In this document: positions 1-11,666 of the stretch, piece by piece | Position numbering within the stretch: position 1 is the stretch's first letter | Layout: each line of letters begins with the position of its first letter | NCBI GenBank assembly: GCA_021209875.1 | Contig: JAGYVD010000003.1 | Location: forward strand, 2,418,001-2,482,000 | Length of the DNA stretch: 64,000 nt | Origin: Rosellinia necatrix | Lineage: Eukaryota; Ascomycota; Sordariomycetes; Xylariales; Xylariaceae | Reading direction: 5' to 3' | Position numbers and translations under genes: made by a program | The notes under the pieces: model-generated | Told to the model about the DNA's origin: nothing | Database searches by the model: none | What the model saw: the letters and a program-made list of their open reading frames with translations, nothing else

Positions 1-336
1 GTTGCGTTTATGATCGAAGCCTTGGATGGCCCCTTTCGTAGCGAGCCAATCCGTTGAAGGGGGTTAAACATTGTAAACGCGGGCTTGTGCTGTATAGACC
101 AGATGTTATGTATGTGTCGCAAAATCCCACCGAAGGTCGGTGAAAGCGCAGCATTCGAATAAATCGGCACTCATGAGTCTCTTCGCAGAAGTGTAGGATT
201 GGTATTGATGGATGAAGTGATGGATGAAGTGATGGCAATGGGGAAGAGAAAAAAAAAAGAAAAAAAGAAGGCAAAAGTCCCCTCCCTCGTACGGAACGCC
301 ACGCCTATGCAAAAAGATGTATGGTATCCTCGCTCC
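1..336. other. Left edge, downstream of BUD23
   Basis: This is the 3' flank of BUD23, which is read leftward. It holds a purine-rich A/G tract near 240–270 and a GATGGATGAAGT duplication near 207–232. I see no credible gene here. Confidence 0.5.
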
Positions 337-1274
337 TCAAAATGCAATGCGCCTCTTCCGTCCGGTATACTTGGATGTCGCTTTGACGACTTTGCCTTTT
401 CGTTCCATCTGCTCCTTTTTGTGAATGATCCAGGCCTTGCTGCCCTTTTTAAGCTCGCCCTTGCCGCTTCTCTTTTGTACTCTGGTATCGAGAATGTCGA
501 CGCCATCCATGCCCTTCACAACGCCGGTAATGTCGCCGCCCTTCTCCTCCAGCGAACCGCCGCCCACCGTCAGCACCAGGTAGTATTTAATGTTCTTCGT
601 CTCGGGGTCGTCTTCCAGGAGACCAGCACCGAAGCCGGCTTTGACCGCAGCGGTCGTGATCATCTTCTTCTGCTCGTCGTTCTTGGGGTAGAACTGGCAG
701 ACGGCACGTCCTCCCCTCTTCAGGCTCGCATACAAGCCGTCGAAGAAGCGCGATAACCGGCCCAGGGGCGATACATCGCTACTCTCGGCGTTACACAACC
801 ACTGGATGGCGCTGATGCTAATGGCGGCGTCGAAGGTGCCGGCGCGGAAGGGCACGCCTTGTCCGATGTCCGCCAGCATCAGATCGCCCTCCACATCCCG
901 CTGCAGCGCGACATCCAACATGGACGGGGCTATGTCCATCCCGATCCACGTGTGTGGGCCGCCCTCGTCGGGTGGCACCGCTGACAAGATCTCGCCGGAT
1001 AAGCCGCTACCACAGCCTACGTCGAGGACGAGGGAAGGCGACTTGAGGTCGAGGAGCTCGAGAGCGCGCTCTGCCATGGACGCCTGGATATTCTGTATCC
1101 GCGAGGACGTCGTGTATTTGCGGGCTTCGGTGTCGTCATAGTGTATGTCGGCGGAACTGAGAATGGATTGTGTAAGCTAAGCTGGGGTTTGTTATTTGTT
1201 ATGTTGGTCGTCGTGACTCGGATATTTTGGGCGTTTGAATAGGTTGGATATACACGTCTATATACAAAAGAAGG

Positions 1275-1325
<51 letters not shown>

Positions 1326-1430
1326 GTGGCGGCAGACAAGGAAAGTAAAGGGAATAAAAAAAGGATGGATGGATTGGATGGAGGGGTAGGAGGGGTCTGT
1401 CTCTTACAGCGTATCCTCAGGCCGCGACAT
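337..1430 (-). CDS. BUD23: 18S rRNA (guanine-N7)-methyltransferase Bud23
   Basis: SAM-dependent methyltransferase that, by family knowledge, works with Trm112 to methylate a guanine of 18S rRNA during small-subunit maturation in the nucleus. Two exons: 1430..1408 (starts MSRPEDTL) and 1156..337, with a 251-nt intron whose donor is GTAAGA and acceptor CTCAG. The predicted protein has 280 aa, close to the yeast length. The N-terminus (MSRPED..., then IHYDDTEARKY) matches the family. The SAM-binding motif LDVGCGSGLSGEIL lies near residues 50–65, and the C-terminal tail is Lys/Arg-rich (KKEQMERKGK...YTGRKRR), as in Bud23. An ATG within exon 2 (1077) would give a shorter protein lacking the conserved N-terminus, so I prefer the spliced start. 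The intron carries a long GA microsatellite. Confidence 0.95.
1279..1321. repeat. (GA)n microsatellite in BUD23 intron
   Basis: About 20 uninterrupted GA dinucleotides lie inside the single BUD23 intron. On the transcribed strand this is a CT tract, so it may add to the polypyrimidine content upstream of the acceptor. Confidence 0.9.
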
Positions 1431-2093
1431 CTTGTCAATTGGTCGGTATTCTGTGCTGTTCTCTTCTCTTGATAACTTCGAAGTATGTACGTAGTAGATT
1501 AAGTAGGCGGCAAGGCACTTGTCAGAGGTAGTAAGGGTTCACGGCTGGTACTAGGATAAGGTAGGTAGCTTATAACATCGTTATGTTGATTTGTTCAGGT
1601 ACGGTAGGTAGTGGATAGCTAAGTAGGTAGGTAGGTAGGTAGGTAGGTAGGTAGGTACCTGGACTTTAGGCGACCCCCATTAGACCTCGCGAACCTGCAG
1701 TCAGTCTGTCTGTTACTGTTGAACGTCCCGACTCTTCTAACTTTTCTGTGGAGCTGATCTTATCTTCTTCTTATCATCTTATCGTAGTTACCTAAGTACT
1801 TAACCCCTTCCGGGGAATTACCGATTCCAGGGTAGCATTAAGGTTCTTAGTGGGTACCTAGGTACCGACCCGGACTTGCGTGACGGAGTTGGTCGGTCGC
1901 GAAAGGCCACGCATCATCACCATAGTCGTCATTGTTTCCTGTTCGGCCCCTACATACTACCTCCGATCCCAGGTCGACGCGCCTCGAAGACCGCGAAGGG
2001 AAATACCGCACTACTGCCGATCTACTAAGCTGCCAATCAATCTACCAATCTACCAGTGACTATGATAATGTCCACACTGTTATAATTAGCAAC
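1431..2093. promoter_or_regulatory. Divergent promoter BUD23 / SVP26
   Basis: A 663-bp region between two divergent start codons. It holds a perfect tetranucleotide array (GTAG/GGTA) near 1621–1658, and the palindromic string GGTACCTAGGTACC near 1854–1867. Nothing coding is visible. Confidence 0.6.
1621..1658. repeat. (TAGG)n array
   Basis: About nine tandem copies of the tetranucleotide TAGG/GTAG, ending in GGTACC. It is one of many such islands in the window. Confidence 0.9.
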
Positions 2094-3020
2094 ATGTGGA
2101 TTCTGCCTCTCGTCGGTTATCTGGGCTCGGTCCTGGGGTTTTGCTTCTTGACGCTGGCTATAGGTGCGTAGGTCTTCGCATCCAGCCTCTCGTTCCCTTG
2201 TTCCCGATAACTCCTCTCCTCTTCTCTCCTCTTCCCTCCTCTTCTCTCCACTTCTCTCCTCTCTGCTCGCTTCTCCCCGATCACTCTTCTACGATGTGAG
2301 GAGGAGGAGGAGGAGGAGGAGAGCCCACAGATGGAGGCAAGCCAATTAACGCGCCGCTTCCCACAGCCTCGGGTCTATACTACCTCTCCGAACTGGTCGA
2401 AGAACATACCGTCATCGCGAAGCGACTTCTCGCCCGCTTAATATACCTGATCATCGGCCTCCAGCTCTTGCTCTGGGTGGTCGATGGCCTTCCTTGGCTG
2501 CTGACCCTACTGGGGGTCGCCTCCCATATCGTCTACTTGGGCAACATGCGCCGCTTCCCTTTTGTTCGGTTAACAGACCCCCTATTTCTGACCTCATGTG
2601 GTATGTTTGATACCTACGAACCGCGCCGCGCCACGCCTTGCCCTGGGGGCCTAGTCTTGCTGACCCCGCGTAGTGCTCGTCCTCGTGAACCATTATTTCT
2701 GGTTTCGGCATTTCTCCGAGTCGCAGCAGCGATCCTATTCCCGAGCATCATCCATGTACGATCAACCTAGCGTACCAAGCTTCACGGAAATCGCCTCCTT
2801 CTTCGGCATTTGCGTATGGCTTATCCCCTTCGCGCTGTTTGTCAGCCTATCGGCTAGCGACAACGTCCTACCTACCATCGGCAGCGAGCAGCCATCTCAC
2901 GACGACAGCGGGAAGAACAAGCGCCAAGGCATGGTCAAAGTGATTGTTGATTACGTATTGTCTGCTATTGGAGAGGTCACCCGACTGGCAGGGCTGAAGA
3001 AGCCCGAAGACCGATTTTGA
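2094..3020 (+). CDS. SVP26: Svp26/Tex261 family ER–Golgi cargo adaptor
   Basis: Small multi-pass membrane protein of early Golgi/COPII vesicles; in yeast it is a cargo adaptor for certain Golgi glycosyltransferases. Exons 2094..2163, 2367..2600 and 2674..3020 join in phase to give 216 aa. It starts MWILPLVGYLGSVLGFCFLTL (first membrane segment), followed by SGLYYLSELVEEHT, a second hydrophobic pair around LIYLIIGLQLLLWVV and LLTLLGVASHIVYLGNM, then VLVLVNHYFWFRHF and a last segment FGICVWLIPFALFVSL. The order and spacing match Svp26 (about 220–230 aa). Intron 1 contains a GAG repeat (near 2298–2322). It diverges from BUD23. The length and motifs make the call firm; the exon 2 donor (GTATGT) and acceptor (GCGTAG) are canonical. 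Confidence 0.93.
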
Positions 3021-5132
3021 GAAGAGCTGTGGCTTATCTGAATGGGAGATCGTTGGTCACTTGTATGATATGCCATGTGCCATTTTGGTTGGTAACATCA
3101 AGGGCTTCTTCTCATCTGATCTTTAAGGTACGGCTATTTCCTCGTCGATCCATTGTTTGCTAACACGCCCTATCAGCGGCTCAAGGAATCACCCGTCGCC
3201 GTATTCAAGTACCTATGTCGTAACCGCTCAAGGCAGCTTAGTCTCCCCCTAACCAAAAACGATTTAGTATGCTAGTATTTTCTGTCTGCCAAGCATATAT
3301 TGCAGCCAACGGTGGTGCGGCTGTTTTTTCCAATTCCCTTCATGCATCAGCTAAATGGGCATGCTCCAAACACCACCAGCAATAGTTGCTGTCTATATGG
3401 CGCCTACAATCCCGCCGTCTAATGCATCGTTGGCTGAGTAAATCGTATGTATACTCTTCACTTTCGCTACCCTAATCTCCTATTATGATGACACCACCAA
3501 ATTATGCTAGATTGTATTTGAGTCCTTAGACCTTGATGCGAATATTTGGGTTTCCCCTGATTGATACACCTCCTCAGCACGCTTTTAGCCTCGTTTTAGC
3601 TTCGATCAGAATCTTGCTGACTTGAATTACCATAGATTGAGCCAACCTACGGCTGGCTTTAGCTATGCCCCAATTTGGCCACCTACCAAATACCACATCC
3701 ACCGAGACTAGAGGCAGATTTGAACTATCAGCCCGACATGCGGTGTGATAGTGATTGATTCGGGTTGGGGGGTTTCGTGTTGGCATGCAAACCTAGCCAA
3801 GCACCATGCTACCCGAAACTGCCGCCTCGCCGGCCAACACTCATAATACAGGTGCATTTATTGTATATGTAGTATCTCGCCGCGCAGAATACCAGCGCTA
3901 GGTTTTAAAAAGAGATAGGTAGGTTAGTATTACTCGGGCTATGTAGTATATGAATATAATTGCCAACTGTAAATTAGATTTTGTTGGGATATTTGCTTGC
4001 AAGGAGTAATTCATTCATTTCGCCCTGTTGTAACATTATGTCTGCGATATCTGTACTACGTATTGTCTAGTCACCCCATAGTCGTTCTTGTGACATGCGA
4101 CTTTGTGTGGGATTCAGAGATGTGGTAACAGTTGTACTCTTGAGCCTGGACAACGAACGAGAGGGGATTATTATGGCGATGCTGAGCACCACTACATGGG
4201 GGGTTGTTTTGCTTCGGGAAAGGGGGGGGTTTACTCCTTAGCATAAATAATAGGTTGTCACTACGCTATGCTGATGTGCCGTAACTTCCATAGAGAGTGA
4301 GATTGCCAATATCAATCTAGTTCCCCAGATTTCCCAGTTCTCAATGCACGGATTGACACTCTAGTTATTCTGATATAATCCGACTGGAAACGTAAACGGT
4401 TCCATTGGCCCTAGAAGCAGCTTCGTGTATGTATGAGATTTCCGTAGGGGGAAGCGTGTAGAAATCGTAAGCTTTCGTTGCCGTCGCCCACTCCCAGGCT
4501 TAATATCACTAATGTCCCATTCCCATTATAGGAATTTACCGCGCGGCTTCTATGGGGGCGGAAGGTCCATCACATTGAGGAAAAGTTCGTTTTGGGCGCT
4601 GACTCACGTCCTTTCAGCTTTCTCCCCAACCTTAATATGAATTTTATATCTCTACCTTGGGAATATATCAAAAATATTTTGGAAGTAGCCAATTTGTCCG
4701 CATCCCAAAGGGCGCAGTGTCCCGTACCATGCTGGGATTAATTAAGGGCATACGGAATTTGGCAAAACTATCGAGAATTAGTCTTTGGGTCTATAGACAT
4801 GTTCTTTTCTGAGTAGGTACTAACCTCTATAGCAGAGCTAACTATCCACATATTAAACGAATTAGGAGCAAGGCTCTTGGTCTACGGAGGGAGGGCTAGG
4901 TTGGCGCGGCGAACTTGCGGTCTGCAGGACTTGACGAAGAAAGGGTAGGCATTCGCTTATACGATTTAATGCCTTGTGTCGTTATGTAGACCTGAATCTG
5001 GGGTGTCGCCTTTGCCTGGCGTATGGGTAACCTCTGAAGGTAGAGGTAGTTTCCCTGATGCATAGCTCATCACAATTTATGATTGCTGCGTGGGCCTCGT
5101 GTCATGGAAATAACGCCCTCAGGACTAACCCG
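3021..5132. other. AT-rich gene-free stretch
   Basis: About 2.1 kb between the 3' ends of SVP26 and REX4. Base composition drops toward A+T compared with the flanking genes and stop codons are dense in all frames. The longest reading frame (near 3574–3786) has no recognisable protein. It could be decayed mobile DNA, but I see no terminal repeats or coding relic to prove that. Confidence 0.5.
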
Positions 5133-6227
5133 TCACTTCTTCTTTTTCTTCTTGTTCCCCTGGGCCTTTGACCCATTTGACCTCATCTTGTAATCCGGCA
5201 CCCCGTCGATCGACGGCATCCCGTAGCGGTTTGCATTCTCAACGTCAAACTCTGATTTCTTTGCACGGAACAGCAGCATAGTGACGCGAGCATCTTCGAT
5301 ACTAGAATGCTTCCCGTTCTGAAAATCGTCCAAACCCAACACTTCTCTTGCAAGGATCCGCAATGCCGGTTTGGGTCCATGTCCAAACGTGCGGAAACTT
5401 GAGTGGCGAGAGGTATCGCGTGTTTGTGGCGTTGGGTGACTGAGCTCGAGTACAGCTAGGTCATGGCGCACGTCGTGGCCAACAAGGATCCGGTCCTTGA
5501 GGAGAGCAGCAACGGCAGCTTGCACCTCGTCAAAAGGACGCGCAGTCGAAGCCCGCAGGGTAGCGGAGGTAATCCCCGTGATGGCTGTCCGGTAGTTTGT
5601 CACGGGCTCACGGGGTATAACGAAGGAGTCGTATATCTGCTTGCCGTGGAAGTCGACACAGCTCACGCGCGCCAGCATGTGATCCTGCCCTGTTGGCCCG
5701 ATGCCCACCATTTCGCAGTCCATGCCGATATATTTACCAACTGTGACGGCGGGCGCCAGTCCTTCGTTGGTTCGGCGCCTGTCCTCTGCTATTTCAGTGT
5801 TGGACAGAGCCACGGAAGTGGATAATCGGCCAGGGCGAGACCACAGATTGTAGGCTTCTGCTAAGTCCTCGGCGGTTATGTCATTGTCCTCGGCCCAGAG
5901 AGCGAGTGACGGCGCCACGGTGACGGGCGTACCTTTGACTAGGGCTGAAGATTGGGTTACGCCCATCTTGTCTGACTTCCCAGAAGAGCTCGTCTGTTTA
6001 GGCACAGCTTTGGGGGGATGGCGTTTCTGGTGTGTTTGCAAGGAGGTACTTCTAACAGCGCGTTTCTTTGCCGCCGAGTCTTTTTCTGCTAAACCACTAG
6101 CCTTTCGCTTCTTGCTTGACGATCTTAGTGACACTTCCTCCTTTGACAATGCGGCCGTAGGGGCGGAAGCTTCGGCCTTGATCTTGGCCTGCAATTTCTT
6201 CCAATTTGACGAGAGCTCTTGTGTCAT
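5133..6227 (-). CDS. REX4: RNA exonuclease 4 (DEDDh family)
   Basis: Nuclear 3'-5' exoribonuclease of the REX4/ISG20-like group, implicated in yeast in pre-rRNA processing. One exon, 364 aa, beginning MTQELSSNWKKLQAKIKAE, as usual for fungal Rex4. Residues 35–100 are basic and low complexity (likely nuclear targeting). The exonuclease domain starts near 165: GMDCEMVG carries catalytic D170 and E172 (Exo I); LVGHDVRHDL carries D256 (Exo II); GKHSSIEDARVT carries H307 and D312 (Exo III). All five DEDDh residues are present. It ends in a run of seven lysines interrupted by nothing else. It is divergent from MCM6 across about 840 bp. Confidence 0.95.
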   Translation of the reverse strand: MTQELSSNWKKLQAKIKAEASAPTAALSKEEVSLRSSSKKRKASGLAEKDSAAKKRAVRSTSLQTHQKRHPPKAVPKQTSSSGKSDKMGVTQSSALVKGTPVTVAPSLALWAEDNDITAEDLAEAYNLWSRPGRLSTSVALSNTEIAEDRRRTNEGLAPAVTVGKYIGMDCEMVGIGPTGQDHMLARVSCVDFHGKQIYDSFVIPREPVTNYRTAITGITSATLRASTARPFDEVQAAVAALLKDRILVGHDVRHDLAVLELSHPTPQTRDTSRHSSFRTFGHGPKPALRILAREVLGLDDFQNGKHSSIEDARVTMLLFRAKKSEFDVENANRYGMPSIDGVPDYKMRSNGSKAQGNKKKKKK

Positions 6228-6370
6228 CTTGACCGTAGACGGTGATCACGTCTATGCTGTCATAACAGGGACATGAGGTTTCCGCTCGGATGCAGCCAGC
6301 CCAGGGATTTATACGACGAGCACCGATTCAGGGGCAACCTGCATCATGTATCGGTGTAAATACTGGCCTT

Positions 6371-6427
6371 TGTTGGTCTCTGTTGGTCTCTGTTGGTCTC
6401 TGTTGGTCCCTGCTGGCCTCTGTTGGT
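6371..6427. repeat. 10-bp tandem repeat TGTTGGTCTC
   Basis: Three perfect copies of TGTTGGTCTC followed by three degenerate ones; a further degenerate copy lies just upstream (6361–6370). Lies about 150 bp upstream of the REX4 start. Confidence 0.9.
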
Positions 6428-6764
6428 GCGTGAGGAGAGAGAGAGAGAGGGTCAGACAAGTTAAGTCTATATGTATGGGGGAATGGTGGATGTTTGCTGG
6501 ATTATATTACAAGAGCTGAGCTTTCCACCATTATCTAACTCGGCGTCTAGATTGGTAAAGTTCCAAGATTGTTTCGGTCCACGGGTGCTGAAGGTTCTAA
6601 TTCTAATCGCATAGCTCATATAAGTTTAAAGTAGAGGGACCATCACTTATCACCCTGTTGATAAATTCATAGAAATGCATAAAGTCATAAAATCATTGGT
6701 TGGGTCCTAATCGGGTCTATTGTTTACTAGTTATTATGCAACTGTGCGAACATGCAACCACTTA

Positions 6765-6813
6765 ACGCGCCCCATGTCGATTGATTGATTGAAACGCGAA
6801 GACGCGCGACGCG
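6765..6813. promoter_or_regulatory. ACGCG (MCB-like) cluster upstream of MCM6
   Basis: ACGCG occurs at 6765–6769, 6794–6798, 6802–6806 and 6809–6813. ACGCG is the core of the MluI cell-cycle box bound by MBF (Mbp1–Swi6), which drives G1/S transcription of replication genes in yeasts. The position upstream of an MCM gene fits; binding is inferred. Confidence 0.6.
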
Positions 6814-7069
6814 ACCTAGTTAGTTAGTTATCTTAGCCCCTCCACCCTTTCTTTTCCCCCTGCATTCTTGTATGCATTTTTGTATGCATTTTGAACTGGT
6901 TGTCTGGGCTACCCAAGCTACCTACCCAAGCTACCTCTATCCGTTCTCCTTACTGCCTTGCGAGCATATCCTCTTTATCTATCTAACCGAATTATCTCCA
7001 TCCCCTCCCTCATTTCTCTTTCTCCATCTGTAAACAAACCCGACCTGACGTCCCACGCATATTCCGACA

Positions 7070-10000
7070 ATGGCGACGCCAAGCGACGCCGGCTTTACCA
7101 TGTCAGATGCCGCCTCGGCACCTGCGACGACTCCCAAAGCGAGGCAATATCAGCGAGGCTCGTCCGCCCGACCCCGGGCGCCCCCGTCCGAGAGTTTGGC
7201 CGCGCCCAGCGACGACGAGGGTGAGGGTTTCGCAGATGACCAAATCCCCGGTCATGTAAGAAGACGCAATGACCCTTCCACCATTCCCCGAGTCGAGGAC
7301 AGGATTGGCATTACTGTCCAAGAACACTTTGAAAACTTCATTGAAGAGTATGTGTCGGATCCCCTGCGTCGGATCCCTTGCGCCGGATTCCCTGCGCCGG
7401 CTTCCCTGCGCCGGCTTTGCCCCGGGATATCAGCAATACAAGCTAACACTGGTCCAGGTACATCGAAGATCCAGTTGCCCTGGGCCAGCAGCCTGGATCG
7501 AGTAGAACCACGGATAGGTTCTACATTGCGCAAATCCACAACATGCGTGTGTACCAGCTGTCGACTTTCTACGTAAACTACGACCATGTGGCGTCCTACC
7601 AGAACGGTGGCCTCGCCAACGCTATCAACACTCAATACTACCGATTCCTCCCCTTTCTCACACATGCTCTTCACAACATGATAGCCAAGCACGAGCCGCA
7701 ATACTTCCGTGAGCATCGGCAGGCGACTGCCTCGAGCAACCAGACAACATCGGGTGCGAGTAATGCTGGATCCGCTAGCCAGTCCGAATCGCAGGGCAGC
7801 AAGACAGCCAACCAGCAGACCGATAAGCTCTTCGCCATCGCCTTCTACAACCTGCCTCTGGTGTCGAGAATCCGGAGTTTGCGGGCCAAGAACATCGGCC
7901 AACTGCTCTCCATCTCCGGCACCGTCACACGCACATCCGAGGTTCGGCCCGAGTTGTCACTCGCAACCTTTGACTGTGAGGCTTGCCGTGCTTCGGTGCA
8001 TAATGTCGAGCAGACGTTCAGATACACTGAGCCCACCCAATGTCCCAATGCTCAATGCGGCAATCGCTTGGCATGGCAGCTCGACATCCGGCAAAGCACC
8101 TTCGTTGACTGGCAAAAGGTACGCATCCAGGAGAACAGCTCGGAAATACCTACAGGCAGCATGCCCCGAACTATGGACGTCATCCTACGAGGTGAGATAG
8201 TTGATCGTGCCAAGGCGGGCGAACGGTGCATATTCACGGGTGCCTTGATCGTCGTTCCAGATGTGAGCCAGCTTGGTCTCCCCGGCATCCGTCCTACCGC
8301 TGTTCGAGATGACCGCAATGCCCCCCGCAATAACGATGCAGGGGGCAACGGAGTTTCAGGCCTCAAGTCTCTCGGCGCGCGTGATCTTACGTACCGTCTC
8401 GCTTTCCTCGCCAATATGGTGACGCCAGATACCACCACACCCGGGCAATCGGCAAGTCGGCAAGTCAATGAGATCATCAACTCGATGACACAGACTTCGA
8501 CCGAGACTACCGAGTCCGTGGAGGATGCACAAGCTGCCGTTTTGAACTCGATGACTCCTGGCGAAATCGAGGAGCTTCGTGAAATGGTTCACAGCGATCA
8601 CATTTACTCGCGGCTTGTTAAATCAATCGCACCGACAGTATATGGGCATGAGATCGTCAAGAAGGGTGTTCTCCTACAACTCATGTCTGGTGTTCACAAG
8701 ACTACCGCAGAGGGTATGGCTCTAAGAGGCGATATCAACATCTGCATTGTAGGAGATCCGTCAACCTCGAAATCGCAGTTCTTGAAGTATGTCTGCTCTT
8801 TCGCCCCGCGAGCTGTGTACACTTCAGGCAAAGCTTCCTCGGCTGCAGGTCTCACAGCCGCGGTTATCAAGGACGAAGAAACGGGTGAATTTACGATTGA
8901 GGCGGGAGCTTTGATGTTGGCTGATAATGGTATTTGTGCCATCGACGAATTCGACAAGATGGACATTGCCGATCAAGTTGCCATCCACGAAGCCATGGAA
9001 CAGCAGACAATATCCATCGCCAAAGCCGGTATTCAAGCTACTCTCAATGCGCGAACATCGATCCTCGCTGCCGCTAATCCTGTGAGCGGCCGCTACAACC
9101 GTAAGATGACCCTACGCGCAAACATTAATATGTCAGCACCCATCATGTCGCGTTTTGACTTATTCTTCGTTGTCCTCGACGAATGCAACGAGTCGGTCGA
9201 CCGCCATTTAGCCGAGCATATTGTCGGCCTCCACGCGCTACGTGATAGCGCCATCGAACCTGAGTTTAGCACAGAGTGCTTGCAGAGGTATATCCGCTTC
9301 GCACGGACATTCCGGCCAGAGTTCACAGATGAAGCTAAGGAGCGGCTTGTCATTAAGTACAAAGAGCTTCGTGCCGATGACGCCCAGGGCGGGATCGGGA
9401 AAAACAGTTACCGAATCACCGTCCGACAATTGGAAAGCTTAATCCGTCTATCCGAGGCCATTGCTAAGGCTAATTGTGTGGAGGAGATTGTGCCCGAGTT
9501 TGTTGACGAGGCGTTTAACCTGCTACGCCAGAGTATCATCTCCGTGGAACACGACGATGTTGAGATGGAGGATGAGTACGATGAACCCGAAGACTCGGCT
9601 GCTCTCATCGCAGCGGCGGACGAGGCGTCAGGCAGTGCCGTCGCCGCCTCCTCGCAGAGCCAGGACGCCGAAGGAGACGAGGCGATGGGCGATGCGAACA
9701 CCGAGGCCGAGGCCAGCGTTTCCGGTGCTGCGGCACGGAAAAAGACGGCCATCACGTACGAGAGATACATCGCCATGGTGAACCTGATCGTCTCGCGCGT
9801 CAATGACGACGAGGCTAGCGGGGCTGGCGAGGGCGTCGACGGCGAGGAGCTCGTCCAGTGGTATCTTGAGCAGAACGAGGACGAGCTAGAGGACGAGGAG
9901 GCGTACCATCGCGAGATGGGTGTCGCCAAAATGGTTCTCAAAAAAATGGTCAAGGTAAGGTTTTCCCTCTCTCCCTCTCTCTTTGACACATATCGATCCC

Positions 10001-10263
10001 CCCGCTTTTCTCTTTTTATATTTGGGAGTCACTCGTTTTCTCAAACCTTATTGTCGAGTTTACGACGCTTCGCGAAAACATTGTTTCTAATGTGCTTCTG
10101 GCAACAGGACAACATCCTCATGGCAGTTCGCGGCGAAGGCCTGGCCGAGGAAAGCACCGGCGACGGCGACGGCGACGGCGCCCGGGATGGCCAGACCGCT
10201 GGCGAAACCCCGCAGAAGGTGGTCTACGTGCTCCATCCCAACTGTGCAATCGAAGAATACTAA
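7070..10263 (+). CDS. MCM6: MCM6, subunit of the replicative helicase
   Basis: AAA+ subunit of the Mcm2–7 helicase that unwinds DNA at origins and forks in the nucleus. Exons 7070..7347, 7458..9954 and 10108..10263 join in phase to a 976-aa protein. Seen in order: a Ser/Pro-rich N-tail; the N-terminal domain (MRVYQLSTFYVNYDHV); a C4 zinc finger (CEAC...CPNAQC); the family string IPTGSMPRTMDVILRGE, which identifies MCM6 rather than MCM5 or MCM7; Walker A GDPSTSKSQ; Walker B CAIDEFDKMD; the arginine finger in MSRFDLFF; then an acidic linker (about residues 770–830) and a C-terminal winged-helix-like segment. Intron 1 holds a 14-bp tandem repeat. Intron 2 (153 nt, a multiple of three, no in-frame stop) could be retained without breaking the frame. 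A likely polyadenylation area with an A-tract lies at 10312–10328. Confidence 0.96.
7355..7420. repeat. 14-bp tandem repeat inside MCM6 intron 1
   Basis: Four 14-bp units (TCGGATCCCCTGCG and variants) at 7355, 7369, 7383 and 7397, then a partial fifth. They fill over half of the 110-nt intron, leaving the donor GTATGT and acceptor GTCCAG intact. Confidence 0.9.
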
Positions 10264-11666
10264 GATGAAGAAATCTCATGCCATAATCAAGACAAAAAAT
10301 GCAACTGGTGTAAAAAAAAAAAAAAAAATTGAAAAAGAGACGCGCTTATAAGGGGGTAGGCATAGCATAGCGGTATCCGGAGTTCTCGGCGTTATTTGCT
10401 AGATGATATGACACGATGAAGACAGAGAGTTGGTGTAGGACATGCACTGGCCGCCGTGTTTCCTGTTCGGTAAGGCGGCTTCGTATTTCGTACGATGCGG
10501 ACCTATTGTATATATCGACGATGATATGAAAGACCTACCACCGGTCCTGGTGATAATGAAAAACTCTCAGTAGTAGGGAACGCACGAAAAGAACCGTGTT
10601 GGTGTTACCATGGATATTACGCAAACGACCTATTATTATGCCCTCCGTTAAACATTTCTAGGCTATAATAATCATGGATCCTGTTGCGAAGTCACAAGAT
10701 ATAGTGCAAGTTGATTATGAAAACGTTTTATCTCATTGATTGTCATCTGCTTGGTCATCTGTCCAGAGTGTTTTGTGTCCGCCTTCCTTATCCGTCTTCT
10801 TTACCAGCAAGCTGTGATGGCGAGCTTGATTGCCAACTAGCTAACTGGGTTGTTATGACGTGATACGGACGAACGAATATCGTAGTAGAGCGAAGATGCA
10901 GAGCAAAGTGCAAGCAACCCAGGTCCCTACCAGAGGGTAAATGTCCCTCACGCACCCATTTTCGTTTCGTTGCTGCTAAGCGGATAAGTTATTGCTATAC
11001 CACGCACCTCCGTTAGAGGGGAGGGAGAGAAAGGATTTGGCTCGGCAGCATTAAGTATACCCTGCCACAGTAAAAAAGCGTTACGCGCATTCACCGTATC
11101 CCCTCAGGTGCAAAGAGCACCCCTTCCCGAAACCAGATGCATACCTAGGCCGTCCCCGAACATACCGTTAGATACAAAGATGTGTGTTCGGTCACTACCT
11201 CGGCCGGCTGCTCGTCACTTTTCCATCTCTATTACCCGCCAACTCCGATGAGGTGCCCAATACACCCATCCTGGGGGCTGAAGACATCGTGACAGTGCGG
11301 CCTCGCTCATATTCCATTCGTATGTGGGTGACATCGCAGATCAGATTCCAGTTCAACACCATAGTTAAACGGATTCGGAAAAGTAGGGCGTAGGAAAAGA
11401 CCAAGACGTCGTAACTCGAAGTTTCGTTTGAAAATATGCAGAGCACTATACCAGGAACAAGTGCTGAATTGATTACTTATACATACTGCTGATCCGGTAT
11501 TTTCTCGGATTTACGCAGGTAGGAAGTCGATGAGAGGTGTGCCCGCACCATCGTGGAGTAGGCAAGGGGGTTGTCTACGCTGTGTTATCAGAACCCCCCA
11601 AGGTAGGGAAATGGGTTGCACCCGAGAGCAGCCGAATTTGAGCACGTCCTCAATTTCGAGTTTATG
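10264..11666. other. Gap between MCM6 and the disordered-protein gene (convergent)
   Basis: 1.4 kb between two convergent stop codons, so it carries both 3' UTRs. An A16 run lies near 10312–10328. No ORF has coding character. Confidence 0.5.

Larger units (their letters stand above)
6228..7069. promoter_or_regulatory. Divergent promoter REX4 / MCM6
   Basis: 842 bp without coding potential. It contains a 10-bp tandem repeat (6371–6427), a short GA tract near 6433–6449, and a cluster of four ACGCG boxes (6765–6813) about 260–300 bp before the MCM6 start. A TTAG tetranucleotide run follows at about 6818–6830. Confidence 0.65.

Noticed and set aside
5463..6276. Plus-strand frames opposite REX4
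   Set aside because: Antisense shadows of an intact DEDDh exonuclease gene with no independent coding evidence.
7500..10000. MCM5 as the identity of the helicase gene
   Set aside because: Motifs such as IPTGSMPRTMDVILRGE and the zinc-finger context match MCM6, and the length (976 aa) is too long for MCM5.
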